Shown here in pieces: positions 1-5,758 of a stretch of 5,762 nt of DNA. Made by a program: the position numbers and the translations under genes. The notes under the pieces were generated by a model that saw only the letters and a program-made list of their open reading frames with translations, ran no database searches and was not told where the DNA came from. Source of the DNA: Dehalococcoides sp. (GTDB taxonomy: Bacteria; Chloroflexota; Dehalococcoidia; Dehalococcoidales; RBG-16-60-22). Numbering within the stretch: position 1 is the stretch's first letter; each line of letters starts with the position of its first letter. The DNA is taken from assembly GCA_030665795.1 (NCBI GenBank), contig DAOUZD010000061.1, positions 1-5,762 of the forward strand, in the 5' to 3' direction.

Positions 1-299
1 TCGAAGGCAGTGGCAATATCTATACCATGAGAGGAGGGGAAATCCTTAGCCGGCTTCAAATCTCCCAGCTCAAACCTATAGAGCTCTCCCAGTTTCGCCT
101 GTTCAGTTTTTACTGAGTCGATGATGATAAGCCTATCACACCCGGCTAGAGCGATAAGGTCAAGAAGGGCTATTCCGGCTTCGCTGGTTTCTATAACTTC
201 TAAATCGGGCTTTTCCTGTTTAAGCCTTCGCGCAATTTTGATTCCAATTCCATCGTCGGTGAGAATCGGGTTCCCGACGCCTAAGACAAGCGTACTCAT
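1..299 (-). CDS. Hydrogenase maturation endopeptidase (HycI/HybD/FrhD family), 3' end cut off by the window
   Basis: This is the N-terminal 99 residues of a nickel-dependent protease that removes the C-terminal extension of a [NiFe]-hydrogenase large subunit after nickel insertion, in the cytoplasm. The reading starts MSTLVLGVGNPILTDDG, the hallmark beginning of the family. D16 aligns with the nickel-binding acid (Glu16) of E. coli HybD. D61 in LIIIDSV and H91 in PSSHG match the other two metal ligands of the family. The usual length is about 150-170 residues, so roughly a third lies beyond base 1. I chose ATG at 299 because the conserved fold starts there and GAGG precedes it by 5 bases. An in-frame ATG at 341 also has GAGG 8 bases upstream, would add 14 charged residues, and would leave only 12 bases after the previous gene. 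The obvious substrate is the MvhA encoded upstream in the same operon. The family call is firm; the start is not. Confidence 0.9.
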   Translation of the reverse strand, partial: MSTLVLGVGNPILTDDGIGIKIARRLKQEKPDLEVIETSEAGIALLDLIALAGCDRLIIIDSVKTEQAKLGELYRFELGDLKPAKDFPSSHGIDIATAF

Positions 300-353
300 C
301 CTTTCCTCTTTGGCTTCTTGTATTGCTGTTTCCTCGCCCATGCTTACTTCCTC

Positions 354-593
354 TTAGCTTTTGTCCTCTTTGAAGGGTTGAAGAAATACCTCAGGAACTC
401 TTGGAACCTGGGCATCTACCCAGGACTTAAGGCAACCGAAGGAACAGAAGTTATAATGCTCGACAGAACCCGAACCTTTCCAGCGAGAAACAGTCAACCA
501 GCCTTTAAGCACCTCGCAGGGTGGCTCTCCAGGAGAACTCTCCACTACTTGACCACAAGAATGACAGGAAAAGCGCACTCTTTCCGTTTTCAT
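354..593 (-). CDS. Small zinc-finger-like protein (CxxC...CxxxC), function unknown
   Basis: A 79-residue protein that I do not recognise as a named family. It has a metal-binding layout: C10-x2-C13 near the N terminus and C50-x3-C54 in YNFCSFGCLKSW, with further candidate ligands at C26 and H46. The CxxC then CxxxC order, with the second pair followed by a short helix, recalls treble-clef fingers of the TRASH/MYM type, although the 36-residue gap between pairs is longer than in typical TRASH domains. No signal peptide or membrane segment is visible. It lies between the NifU-like gene and the maturation protease gene, so a role in metal delivery or assembly of the hydrogenase is a reasonable inference, not something the sequence proves. 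ATG 593 is preferred, with a weak AAGAG 5 bases upstream. An in-frame TTG at 611 would add six residues but has no SD. The gene is real by context, spacing and cysteine pattern. Confidence 0.75.
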   Translation of the reverse strand: MKTERVRFSCHSCGQVVESSPGEPPCEVLKGWLTVSRWKGSGSVEHYNFCSFGCLKSWVDAQVPRVPEVFLQPFKEDKS

Positions 594-674
594 TTTTACT
601 CTTTTATCCAAATAGAGGGCAAGAGCTACAGGTTATTGGACATGGACATCGTCTTATCTTTTAGAAGCCACCTC

Positions 675-893
675 TTAGACGGCAACCACTTCCTCAACCT
701 CGGGTATCTGCTCCTTAAGTATTCGCTCAATCCCCTGCTTCAAGGTCATTGTCGACATAGGACAGCCGGCGCAGGCGCCTTTGAGCCTTAATTTAACCAC
801 GCCTTGGCTAACGTCTACCAGCTCGACATCGCCGCCATCTGCCTGTAAAGCCGGTCTTATTTGGGCTAAAGCCGCTTCTACCTTTTCTCGCAT
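675..893 (-). CDS. NifU C-terminal-domain protein (Nfu-type Fe-S cluster scaffold)
   Basis: A 72-residue stand-alone Nfu domain. It opens with a helix ([24 protein letters not shown]), followed by strands and then [13 protein letters not shown], where C41 and C44 form the CxxC that bridges a [4Fe-4S] cluster between two monomers in known Nfu proteins. The helix [15 protein letters not shown] after it is also typical. The length is that of the minimal domain; no N-terminal IscU-like or A-type domain is present. Its role is to hold and pass Fe-S clusters to apo-proteins in the cytoplasm. Lying directly after mvhA, it probably serves MvhG or related proteins, although such genes also act generally. 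The ATG at 893 has GGAGG 6 bases upstream, and that SD immediately follows the mvhA stop codon, which suggests translational coupling. Confidence 0.93.
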   Translation of the reverse strand: MREKVEAALAQIRPALQADGGDVELVDVSQGVVKLRLKGACAGCPMSTMTLKQGIERILKEQIPEVEEVVAV

Positions 894-899
894 GGGTTG

Positions 900-904
900 C
901 CTCC
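900..904 (-). promoter_or_regulatory. SD of the NifU-like gene, abutting the mvhA stop
   Basis: On the minus strand the mvhA stop and the SD read TAAGGAGG, then six bases (CAACCC), then ATG at 893. Ribosomes ending on mvhA would sit on this site, so the two genes are likely translationally coupled. Confidence 0.8.
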
Positions 905-2368
905 TTACCCGCCTCTCTTCAGTGTTTTCACTAAGTCCCCTTTACTGTCATACACATTCACCTCAAGTGGCATTCTTCCCGGAAGTGAATGGGTGGCGCA
1001 GGCATGACAGGGGTCATAGGCTCTAAATGCCATCTCAATCATATTGAGAATCCCATCGGAGACTTCTCCCTTGTGTATAAGCGATTTGGCTGATTTCTCA
1101 ATATCCATACACATACAAGCCGAGTTATTCTGCGTGGCAACGATTAAGTTGACCCCGGTGAGAATCGCTTTTTCATCGGTTTGATAGTGATGGAAAAGAG
1201 TTCCTCTTGGGGCTTCTACCACCCCAATGCCCTCTTTGGGAACTTCGGTAGGTAGATTAACTATGTCATCGGAAGTAAGTTCGGGGTCACGGGCAAGCTC
1301 CAACACCCGTTCCGAGGCATAGAGCGCCTCAATCAGTCGAGCCCAGTGGAAAGCCAGAGTATTATGAACCGGCTTTCCCCCCAATACCTCATACATTCTT
1401 TCATAGGCTTCCTGAGCCAGTGGTGTTGCCATCCCATCGGCTACATTCAGTCGAGCCAGCGGGGCTACCCGATAAACACCACTATCTTCCCCGTCGACGA
1501 ATCCCTTCCAGCCTACATTTTTAAGATAGCAGAACTTAACATAGCTCCAGGGCTCAACACGTTCCCTGATGTGGTCAAGATATTCCTGAGGTCTAAACTT
1601 GGCAAACTCCTTACCATTGGGGTCAACAACCTTTATCTTGCCATCGTAGAAGTTTAACTTGTTATTCTCGTCAACCAGCCCCATATAATATGTCCTATGC
1701 TTGTAAATATCCCCGGTGACGAGGTCAACGTAATCCTTACTTTTCAGCACTATATCATCAAAAAGCCCGAGGGCAAACTTGGAGAACTCCACCGCATATT
1801 CCCCGGCGTCTATAATGGTCTCCCTTTCCTCCTCGCTAATCGCCTTTGATACCCCGCCGGGCAACCCACAAGTAGGCATAACCGGCTTGCCGCCGATTGT
1901 CCGCAGAATATTCCTCAGCCTTTTCCTCACTTCTATCACTTTTCCACCAGTTTCCAGTCCCGCCTTGGCGATAACCCCCAAGATATTTCTTTCCGCGGCA
2001 GGTGCCTGCGGACCAACAACAAAGTCGGGGCCACCAAGGAAGAAGAAATGAAATATGTGGTCTTCAGCCTGGAAAGCACAGTACATAAGCTCTCTTATCT
2101 TCTTCGCCGCCGAGGTTGGCTCAACTTTAAAAAGGTCATCAAGGGTCTTAGTGGCTGCCATATGGTGGGCAGTAGGGCACACCCCACAGATCATACTGGT
2201 TATTCTCGGCATCTCCTCGGCGGGTCTTCCCTCACAGAACTTCTCAAAGCCCCGAAGCTCGGGAATCTGGAAGTAAGCCTTATCAACCTCCCCGTCATCA
2301 TTGAGGAATATCTCTATCTTACCGTGCCCTTCAAGCCTTGTTATTGGGTCTATTGTTACCTTTCTCAA
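905..2368 (-). CDS. mvhA: [NiFe]-hydrogenase large subunit, F420-non-reducing (MvhA/VhuA, group 3c-like)
   Basis: The 487-residue catalytic subunit, which splits or forms H2 at a Ni-Fe(CN)2CO centre in the cytoplasm. The N terminus [18 protein letters not shown] is diagnostic of the large-subunit family. C61 and C64 in [15 protein letters not shown] form the first nickel-binding pair. C454 and C457 in DPCHACATH form the second; both pairs use cysteine, with no selenocysteine. The protein continues 27 residues beyond H460 (from [10 protein letters not shown] to KRGG), which is the extension expected to be cut off after nickel loading; the protease gene lies three genes downstream. [18 protein letters not shown] and [15 protein letters not shown] are typical of Mvh-type enzymes. 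I chose TTG at 2368 because GGAGG sits 6 bases upstream and the protein then starts directly at the conserved RKVTIDP. A longer reading from ATG 2461 would add 31 residues of unrelated sequence and overlap mvhG by 80 bases. It starts 13 bases after mvhG. Confidence 0.96.
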   Translation of the reverse strand: MRKVTIDPITRLEGHGKIEIFLNDDGEVDKAYFQIPELRGFEKFCEGRPAEEMPRITSMICGVCPTAHHMAATKTLDDLFKVEPTSAAKKIRELMYCAFQAEDHIFHFFFLGGPDFVVGPQAPAAERNILGVIAKAGLETGGKVIEVRKRLRNILRTIGGKPVMPTCGLPGGVSKAISEEERETIIDAGEYAVEFSKFALGLFDDIVLKSKDYVDLVTGDIYKHRTYYMGLVDENNKLNFYDGKIKVVDPNGKEFAKFRPQEYLDHIRERVEPWSYVKFCYLKNVGWKGFVDGEDSGVYRVAPLARLNVADGMATPLAQEAYERMYEVLGGKPVHNTLAFHWARLIEALYASERVLELARDPELTSDDIVNLPTEVPKEGIGVVEAPRGTLFHHYQTDEKAILTGVNLIVATQNNSACMCMDIEKSAKSLIHKGEVSDGILNMIEMAFRAYDPCHACATHSLPGRMPLEVNVYDSKGDLVKTLKRGG

Positions 2369-2374
2369 TTTATA

Positions 2375-2379
2375 CCTCC
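2375..2379 (-). promoter_or_regulatory. SD that fixes the TTG start of mvhA
   Basis: The minus strand reads GGAGG, TATAAA, TTG, with ideal six-base spacing to TTG at 2368. The site lies in the 13-base gap after the mvhG stop (2384-2382). No comparable SD sits before the ATG at 2461. Confidence 0.85.
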
Positions 2380-2381
2380 TA

Positions 2382-3359
2382 TTACATTCGCCTTCTTCTA
2401 AGGAGAGAGGAAGCCAGGCTAAATCGGTAAACTGTTCCTGCCGGGTCTGCGATTTGTTCAACTAATTTTTTGACATCTTCATCGGACATCTTCTCTTCGC
2501 CATCCAGCCCCAATATAGAGGCGATCATCGAAATGGCTTTGGCTCCCTGGTCTACAACCCCCTCTATGGGACCAAAGCACCCCCGGCATGGCATATTAGC
2601 TTTAATGCAGGTTTCCCCGCATCCAGTACGAGTGGCCGGGCCGAGACAAATTACTCCCTGCTCAAGGAAACATTTCTCAGGGTCAAGTTTGACCTCGTAC
2701 GGCCTTTTTATTTCAGTTATTGATAGTTTCTCCGGCTTGGTCTCTGCCCTCGGGCAGGTATCACACAAAGCCTTGGCTGGAGCCAGCACGGCCCCTTTCT
2801 CCGGCAGTTCACCGGTGAGAATGGCATTTACCGCATCCATTACCAAATTAGGTGGCGGTGGGCACCCGGGGAGATAATAATCTACGGGGATGGTCTGGTC
2901 TAAGGTCTTCACTGTATCATAAAATTCGGGTAGGGTGAGCTCACCAACGCCGATATCTGTCTTTTCCTGCGGGACGATTCCCTCCGGGTTTTCCACAGAG
3001 GGGACTTCCTTATAAACCCTTCGGAAAATCTCTTCCCGGTTAAAGAAGTTCCCCAACCCGGGTATTCCGCCTAGATGAGCACAGGCGCCAAAGGCAACGA
3101 CAAGACCTGACTTTTGCCTCAAGAGCTTTACCATCTCTTCCTGCTCTTCCAGTCTTACTGACCCGTTTATGAAGCTCACCGCTATCTCACCATCGCTTAA
3201 AGCTTCAACATCCTTCCGCTTAAAGTCCAACGCCACCGGCCATAAGACTATATCCACCGCCTCAGCTACCTTCAGTATGTCCTCATTAAGGTCAACGACC
3301 GTTTCCTCACATCCACCGCATGAAGCACACCAGTAAAAAGCCACCTTCGGTTTAGCCAT
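2382..3359 (-). CDS. mvhG: [NiFe]-hydrogenase small subunit, F420-non-reducing (MvhG/VhuG-like)
   Basis: The 325-residue electron-transfer subunit that carries electrons from the Ni-Fe site of MvhA through three Fe-S clusters. The proximal-cluster region is CASCGGCEET (C11, C14, C17), then C93 in GACAHLGG and C166 in LPGCPPPP, the classical small-subunit signature. The C-terminal half has C199 and C202 in CDTCPR, then C230, C238, C247, C251, C258 and C261, enough for the two further clusters found in MvhG-type proteins. There is no twin-arginine signal peptide and no C-terminal membrane anchor, so the enzyme is cytoplasmic, unlike the periplasmic uptake hydrogenases. Length matches the family (about 300-330). 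The ATG at 3359 has AAAGGAGG 5 bases upstream. The gene follows the MvhD-like relic and precedes mvhA, keeping the Mvh order D-G-A. The last residues RRRRM are unusually basic but lie beyond the conserved part. Confidence 0.96.
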   Translation of the reverse strand: MAKPKVAFYWCASCGGCEETVVDLNEDILKVAEAVDIVLWPVALDFKRKDVEALSDGEIAVSFINGSVRLEEQEEMVKLLRQKSGLVVAFGACAHLGGIPGLGNFFNREEIFRRVYKEVPSVENPEGIVPQEKTDIGVGELTLPEFYDTVKTLDQTIPVDYYLPGCPPPPNLVMDAVNAILTGELPEKGAVLAPAKALCDTCPRAETKPEKLSITEIKRPYEVKLDPEKCFLEQGVICLGPATRTGCGETCIKANMPCRGCFGPIEGVVDQGAKAISMIASILGLDGEEKMSDEDVKKLVEQIADPAGTVYRFSLASSLLRRRRM

Positions 3360-3377
3360 CTCTGCCTCCTTTCTTAC

Positions 3378-3419
3378 TTAGACAGCTGGATTCAACTTTT
3401 TCATCTCTTTAGAGATATT
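3378..3419 (-). pseudogene. Possible out-of-frame remnant of the MvhD C terminus
   Basis: Directly after the stop of the MvhD-like ORF, the +1 frame reads NISKEMKKLNPAV and stops at 3380-3378. This resembles the helical tail of MvhD/FlpD proteins, which as I recall them ends in a pattern like EFVEEIKxLGP. Removing one base near 3420 would join it to the ORF, giving ...SEGF-NISKEMKKLNP. The match is only 13 residues long, so this is an inference. About 50 residues of the usual C-terminal half would still be missing. Confidence 0.3.
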
Positions 3420-3663
3420 AGAAACCTTCAGAGTGACGAGGGTAAGCCTTGGAGTAATAGGAAGAAGCAGCCGTGAACACGCCATCGACATCACTGGTCA
3501 CGGTTTCTAAAATAGTTTCAGGAGCAATAATGCCAGAGTAGGTCACCGGGAGAAAACAAAGGTTAGGAATATATTGAATTTTATTTATTTCTGCTGGCTT
3601 AATACCTGAGCCTGCTGTCCGATTACAACAGAACGCCGTAATTTTAGGTTCAAAATTCGCCAT
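3418..3663 (-). CDS. Truncated, cysteine-depleted MvhD/FlpD-like protein (hydrogenase Fe-S delta subunit relic)
   Basis: An 81-residue protein whose N terminus (FEPKITAFCCN, then INKIQYIPNLCFLPVTYSG, then DGVFTAAS) follows MvhD/FlpD, the [2Fe-2S] subunit that links MvhAG hydrogenase to heterodisulfide reductase. From my memory of the family, the usual CCNWCSYAGAD becomes CCNRTAGSG, MCSGRV becomes TYSGII, and GCHxGDCHY becomes AASSYYSKAYP. Only C12, C13 and C36 remain. The usual length is about 130-150 residues, so the C-terminal half is missing. It starts at ATG 3663 with only a weak SD-like AGAAAG, while mvhG just downstream has a perfect one. Its place as first gene before mvhG-mvhA is the normal mvhD place. 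Either it is a decaying gene or a short protein that kept the fold and lost the cluster. I annotate it as CDS because the frame is open, with a pseudogene as a serious alternative. Confidence 0.65.
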   Translation of the reverse strand: MANFEPKITAFCCNRTAGSGIKPAEINKIQYIPNLCFLPVTYSGIIAPETILETVTSDVDGVFTAASSYYSKAYPRHSEGF

Positions 3664-3726
3664 AGTCTACTTTCTTACTACCCAACCCGCCTTACCTTTA
3701 GCCCTCTTACTCACCGGATATCCCAC

Positions 3727-3757
3727 CTCATCCCAGCCTTTTGGCTAACAGGATGAG
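3727..3757 (-). promoter_or_regulatory. Hairpin in the leader of the hydrogenase operon
   Basis: In the transcript sense, CTCATCC pairs with GGATGAG, and inside it AGCC pairs with GGCT around an AAAA loop. The inner mismatch is TGTT against a single G. This gives 11 base pairs about 50-80 bases downstream of the predicted transcription start. No U-run follows, so it is not a simple terminator. Neighbouring GGATATCC (3716-3723) is a separate 8-base palindrome. I do not recognise a known riboswitch or T-box. Confidence 0.4.
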
Positions 3758-3794
3758 ACCTTCTTTAGTACAGAATTCCTTTTCTTCGGGGGTC

Positions 3795-3812
3795 TTCGTT
3801 AAGTCCAACGAA
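3795..3812. promoter_or_regulatory. Dyad over the predicted start of transcription (candidate operator)
   Basis: The plus strand reads TTCGTT, six bases (AAGTCC), AACGAA: two perfect 6-base arms. The dyad touches the last base of the -10 box and is centred on the predicted +1 (about 3805) of the hydrogenase promoter. A repressor bound there would block initiation; alternatively the RNA forms a 5' hairpin. No regulator gene is in the window. Confidence 0.35.
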
Positions 3813-3840
3813 TTTTAGCATCTACGCTTGGGGTTGTCAA
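3812..3840 (-). promoter_or_regulatory. Sigma70-type promoter of the hydrogenase operon
   Basis: On the minus strand, TTGACA (3840-3835) is followed by 17 bases and TAAAAT (3817-3812), with TG one base before the -10 box (an extended -10). This is a full-consensus -35 and a five-of-six -10 at ideal spacing. Initiation would be near 3805, leaving about 140 bases of leader before the MvhD-like ATG. It lies 95 bases or more beyond the nadE stop, in non-coding DNA. Confidence 0.8.
3825..3840. repeat. Left arm of an inverted repeat flanking nadE
   Basis: The plus strand reads CGCTTGGGGTTGTCAA. Its reverse complement recurs at 5740-5758 with three extra bases (CTA) after TTGACA, so all 16 bases match apart from one 3-base gap. 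This arm includes the -35 box of the hydrogenase promoter. Confidence 0.5.
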
Positions 3841-3934
3841 TTTTATCCCCCAACCGGGACACGGTAAGGCTCTAGCCAGCTTTCTATTAAAATGGAGGAA
3901 TAAAACAATTTAAGGTTGTAGTGCGGTAGATGGG

Positions 3935-5668
3935 CTATCCTCTGAACCGATTGGTGATAGGCAGCCTTCTATCCCGTCCGAATGCCCTGGGGGTTATCTT
4001 GACCCCTGGCGGTGCCTGGCGACGCTTATACTCGCTAGTGTCTACCAATCGGGCAGCCCGCTTGACTACTTCTTCATCGATTCCCATAGCAATAATCTGC
4101 TCTACGTTTTTATCCTCCTCAACGTAAGCGGTTAATACCGGGTCGAGCACCTCATACGGAGGTAGGGCGTCAGTATCCCTTTGTTCCGGCTTTAGCTCAG
4201 CCGAGGGCACCTTGTCTATGACGGTGGGGGGTATGAGTTCCGACCCAGCTATTGAGTTTCGGTATCTAGCCAGTTCGTAGACCATAGTCTTAGGCACATC
4301 TATTATTACGGCAAAGCCACCAGCCATGTCTCCAAACAACGTGGTGTAGCCGGTGGCCATTTCGCTCTTGTTGCCCGTGGTGAGAACAAGCCAGCCGAAC
4401 TTATTGGATAACGCCATGAGGAGGTTACCTCTAATGCGAGCCTGAATGTTTTCCTCAGTCACATTAGGCTCAGTCCCTTTAAAAGATGAGGCCAGCACTT
4501 CAAGGTAGGCTTGAAAAACCTTCTCAATAGGGATAGTCAAGAGCCTAATGCCCAGGTTCTGAGCCAGCAACTCAGCATCTGATATACTGCCCGGAGAAGA
4601 GTATCTTGACGGCATAGCCACCCCGGCCACGTTTGATGGTCCCAGGGCATCGACGGCGATGGCAGCCACCAAGCTGGAGTCAATGCCTCCGGAAAGACCA
4701 ATCACCACCTTGTCAAACCCGTTCTTGATAATGTAGTCGTGGGTGCCCAGCGCCAGAGCGTCATAGACCTCGCCGGGGAGGCCACGCTCCTCAAGCTGCC
4801 TTGGCGGTAGCGGTGGTTTTGGAGCTGCCGAAGGCGCTTCAGATACCACTATCTTGGTTCCACGCCGCCGCTGCTCTTTTAGCAGCAGCGTCCCTTTTCT
4901 CCACCTGGGGTCGTGAAGACGCGTCCGAAAGACAGCCTCAACATCAAGGTCAGCCACTATCAGGTCTTCTTCAAACTGCTTGCCCCTGGCTATCAGACGC
5001 CCCTTCTCATCCATCACCAGGCTATTGCCATCAAAGACCAGCTCATCCTGCCCGCCTACCAGATTGTTATAAGCCACGATAGCCACATTATCCGAGGCAC
5101 GGGCTCCCACCATTCTTTCCCTGAAGTCTCTCTTGCCAAAATGATATGGTGAAGCACTTATGTTCACTACGACCTCGGCTCCGGAGGAGGCTTGTGCCAT
5201 AGCTGGCCCGGCCTCGTACCAGAGGTCTTCACAAATGTTGATACCGACACCCACGCCAGCTATGACGTAGACAGGGCACTCCTTCCCTGCCTGAAAGTAG
5301 CGGTTCTCATCAAAGACTCCGTAGTTGGGCAGGTATATCTTGTGATAGACGCCAGCCAGCTTGCCATCGTGGATGACGGCGGCAGCATTGTAGATGTCGC
5401 CTTTTTTATCGACGAAACCGACCACGATGGTAAGCCCGGAGGAGTGTTCGACCACCTGGTCAAGAGACCTTAGACTCTCCTCGATAAACTGTGGCTTAAG
5501 CAGAAGATCCTCCGGCGGGTAACCACAGATGGCAAGCTCGGGAAAGGTAAGGAGGTCAACCCCTAAAGACCGGGCTTCGGCGATGGCTTCCACAATCTTC
5601 TGAGTGTTGCCCTTAAGGTCACCAACGGTAGTATTAATCTGAGCCATACCTATTCGCAACCGGCGCAT
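3935..5668 (-). CDS. nadE: Glutamine-dependent NAD+ synthetase
   Basis: A 577-residue enzyme for the last step of NAD+ synthesis: deamido-NAD+ plus ATP plus glutamine gives NAD+, in the cytoplasm. Residues 1 to about 265 form a nitrilase-type amidase domain that frees ammonia from glutamine; the catalytic triad is visible as E44 (FPELAICGYPPEDL), K110 (YHKIYLPNYGVFDE) and C146 (GINICEDLW). A proline-rich linker (about 275-290) leads to the synthetase domain, with the ATP pyrophosphatase loop SGGIDSS at 326-332, TTGNKSE at 430-436 and the late KVPSAELKPEQRDTDALPPYE segment. Length and order are normal for the two-domain bacterial form. I chose ATG 5668 because GGAGGAG lies 5 bases upstream and the protein then begins at the conserved RIGMAQINTTVGD; an in-frame start at 5755 would add 29 unrelated residues. 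It shares the strand with the hydrogenase operon but has no evident functional tie to it and no clear terminator after it. Confidence 0.97.
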   Translation of the reverse strand: MRRLRIGMAQINTTVGDLKGNTQKIVEAIAEARSLGVDLLTFPELAICGYPPEDLLLKPQFIEESLRSLDQVVEHSSGLTIVVGFVDKKGDIYNAAAVIHDGKLAGVYHKIYLPNYGVFDENRYFQAGKECPVYVIAGVGVGINICEDLWYEAGPAMAQASSGAEVVVNISASPYHFGKRDFRERMVGARASDNVAIVAYNNLVGGQDELVFDGNSLVMDEKGRLIARGKQFEEDLIVADLDVEAVFRTRLHDPRWRKGTLLLKEQRRRGTKIVVSEAPSAAPKPPLPPRQLEERGLPGEVYDALALGTHDYIIKNGFDKVVIGLSGGIDSSLVAAIAVDALGPSNVAGVAMPSRYSSPGSISDAELLAQNLGIRLLTIPIEKVFQAYLEVLASSFKGTEPNVTEENIQARIRGNLLMALSNKFGWLVLTTGNKSEMATGYTTLFGDMAGGFAVIIDVPKTMVYELARYRNSIAGSELIPPTVIDKVPSAELKPEQRDTDALPPYEVLDPVLTAYVEEDKNVEQIIAMGIDEEVVKRAARLVDTSEYKRRQAPPGVKITPRAFGRDRRLPITNRFRG

Positions 5669-5699
5669 GCCAACTCCTCCAGACGGGGCAATCACTGAT

Positions 5700-5728
5700 A
5701 CTATACTCAGCTTCAAGCAGAAAAGCAA
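5700..5728 (-). promoter_or_regulatory. Weak promoter candidate for nadE
   Basis: On the minus strand, TTGCTT (5728-5723), 17 bases, then TATAGT (5705-5700), about 30 bases before the nadE start. The -10 matches five of six bases and the -35 only three of six. The true promoter could lie beyond the window. Confidence 0.35.
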
Positions 5729-5739
5729 GATTTTTGCTG

Positions 5740-5758
5740 TTGACACTAACCCCAAGCG
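5740..5758 (+). repeat. Right arm of the inverted repeat, with a plus-strand -35 box
   Basis: The plus strand reads TTGACACTAACCCCAAGCG. It mirrors 3825-3840 apart from the CTA insertion. TTGACA at 5740-5745 is a consensus -35 box facing right; with a 17-base spacer the -10 would be at 5763-5768, just outside the window, so a divergent gene may start there. Confidence 0.4.

Noticed and set aside
612..674. Small extra gene between the NifU-like and zinc-finger genes
   Set aside because: The only ATG-started frame (ATG TCC ATG TCC ...) stops after seven codons; a tandem GGACAT pair here is trivial.
318..791. Plus-strand open frame of 157 codons
   Set aside because: It runs across three minus-strand genes (the protease gene's 5' region, the zinc-finger gene and the NifU-like gene), has no recognisable domain and no good SD. 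The minus-strand genes have clear motifs.
2048..2401. Plus-strand open frames opposite mvhA and the mvhG-mvhA junction
   Set aside because: They are opposite the conserved N terminus of MvhA and show no protein family signal.
3403..3416. Short inverted repeat ATCTCT-TT-AGAGAT after the MvhD-like stop
   Set aside because: Six AT-rich pairs with a two-base loop is too weak for a terminator and easily arises by chance; the operon continues into mvhG.
3700..3805. T-box or other riboswitch in the hydrogenase leader
   Set aside because: The stretch GAGGTGGGATATCCGG loosely recalls a T-box antiterminator, but the core TGGNACCGCG is absent, there is no terminator stem with a U-run, and the downstream genes are not tRNA- or amino-acid-related.
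3841..3934. Terminator after nadE
   Set aside because: Only a four-base-pair element (GGCT-AG-AGCC near 3870) is visible, with no GC-rich stem and no T-run after it. Readthrough into the hydrogenase promoter region is possible.
4801..5082. Plus-strand open frame of 93 codons opposite nadE
   Set aside because: It lies wholly inside the well-supported nadE gene, has no family motif, and its residues read like an antisense shadow of the amidase domain. The same holds for the other plus-strand frames at 4913-5152, 5192-5473 and 3930-4127.
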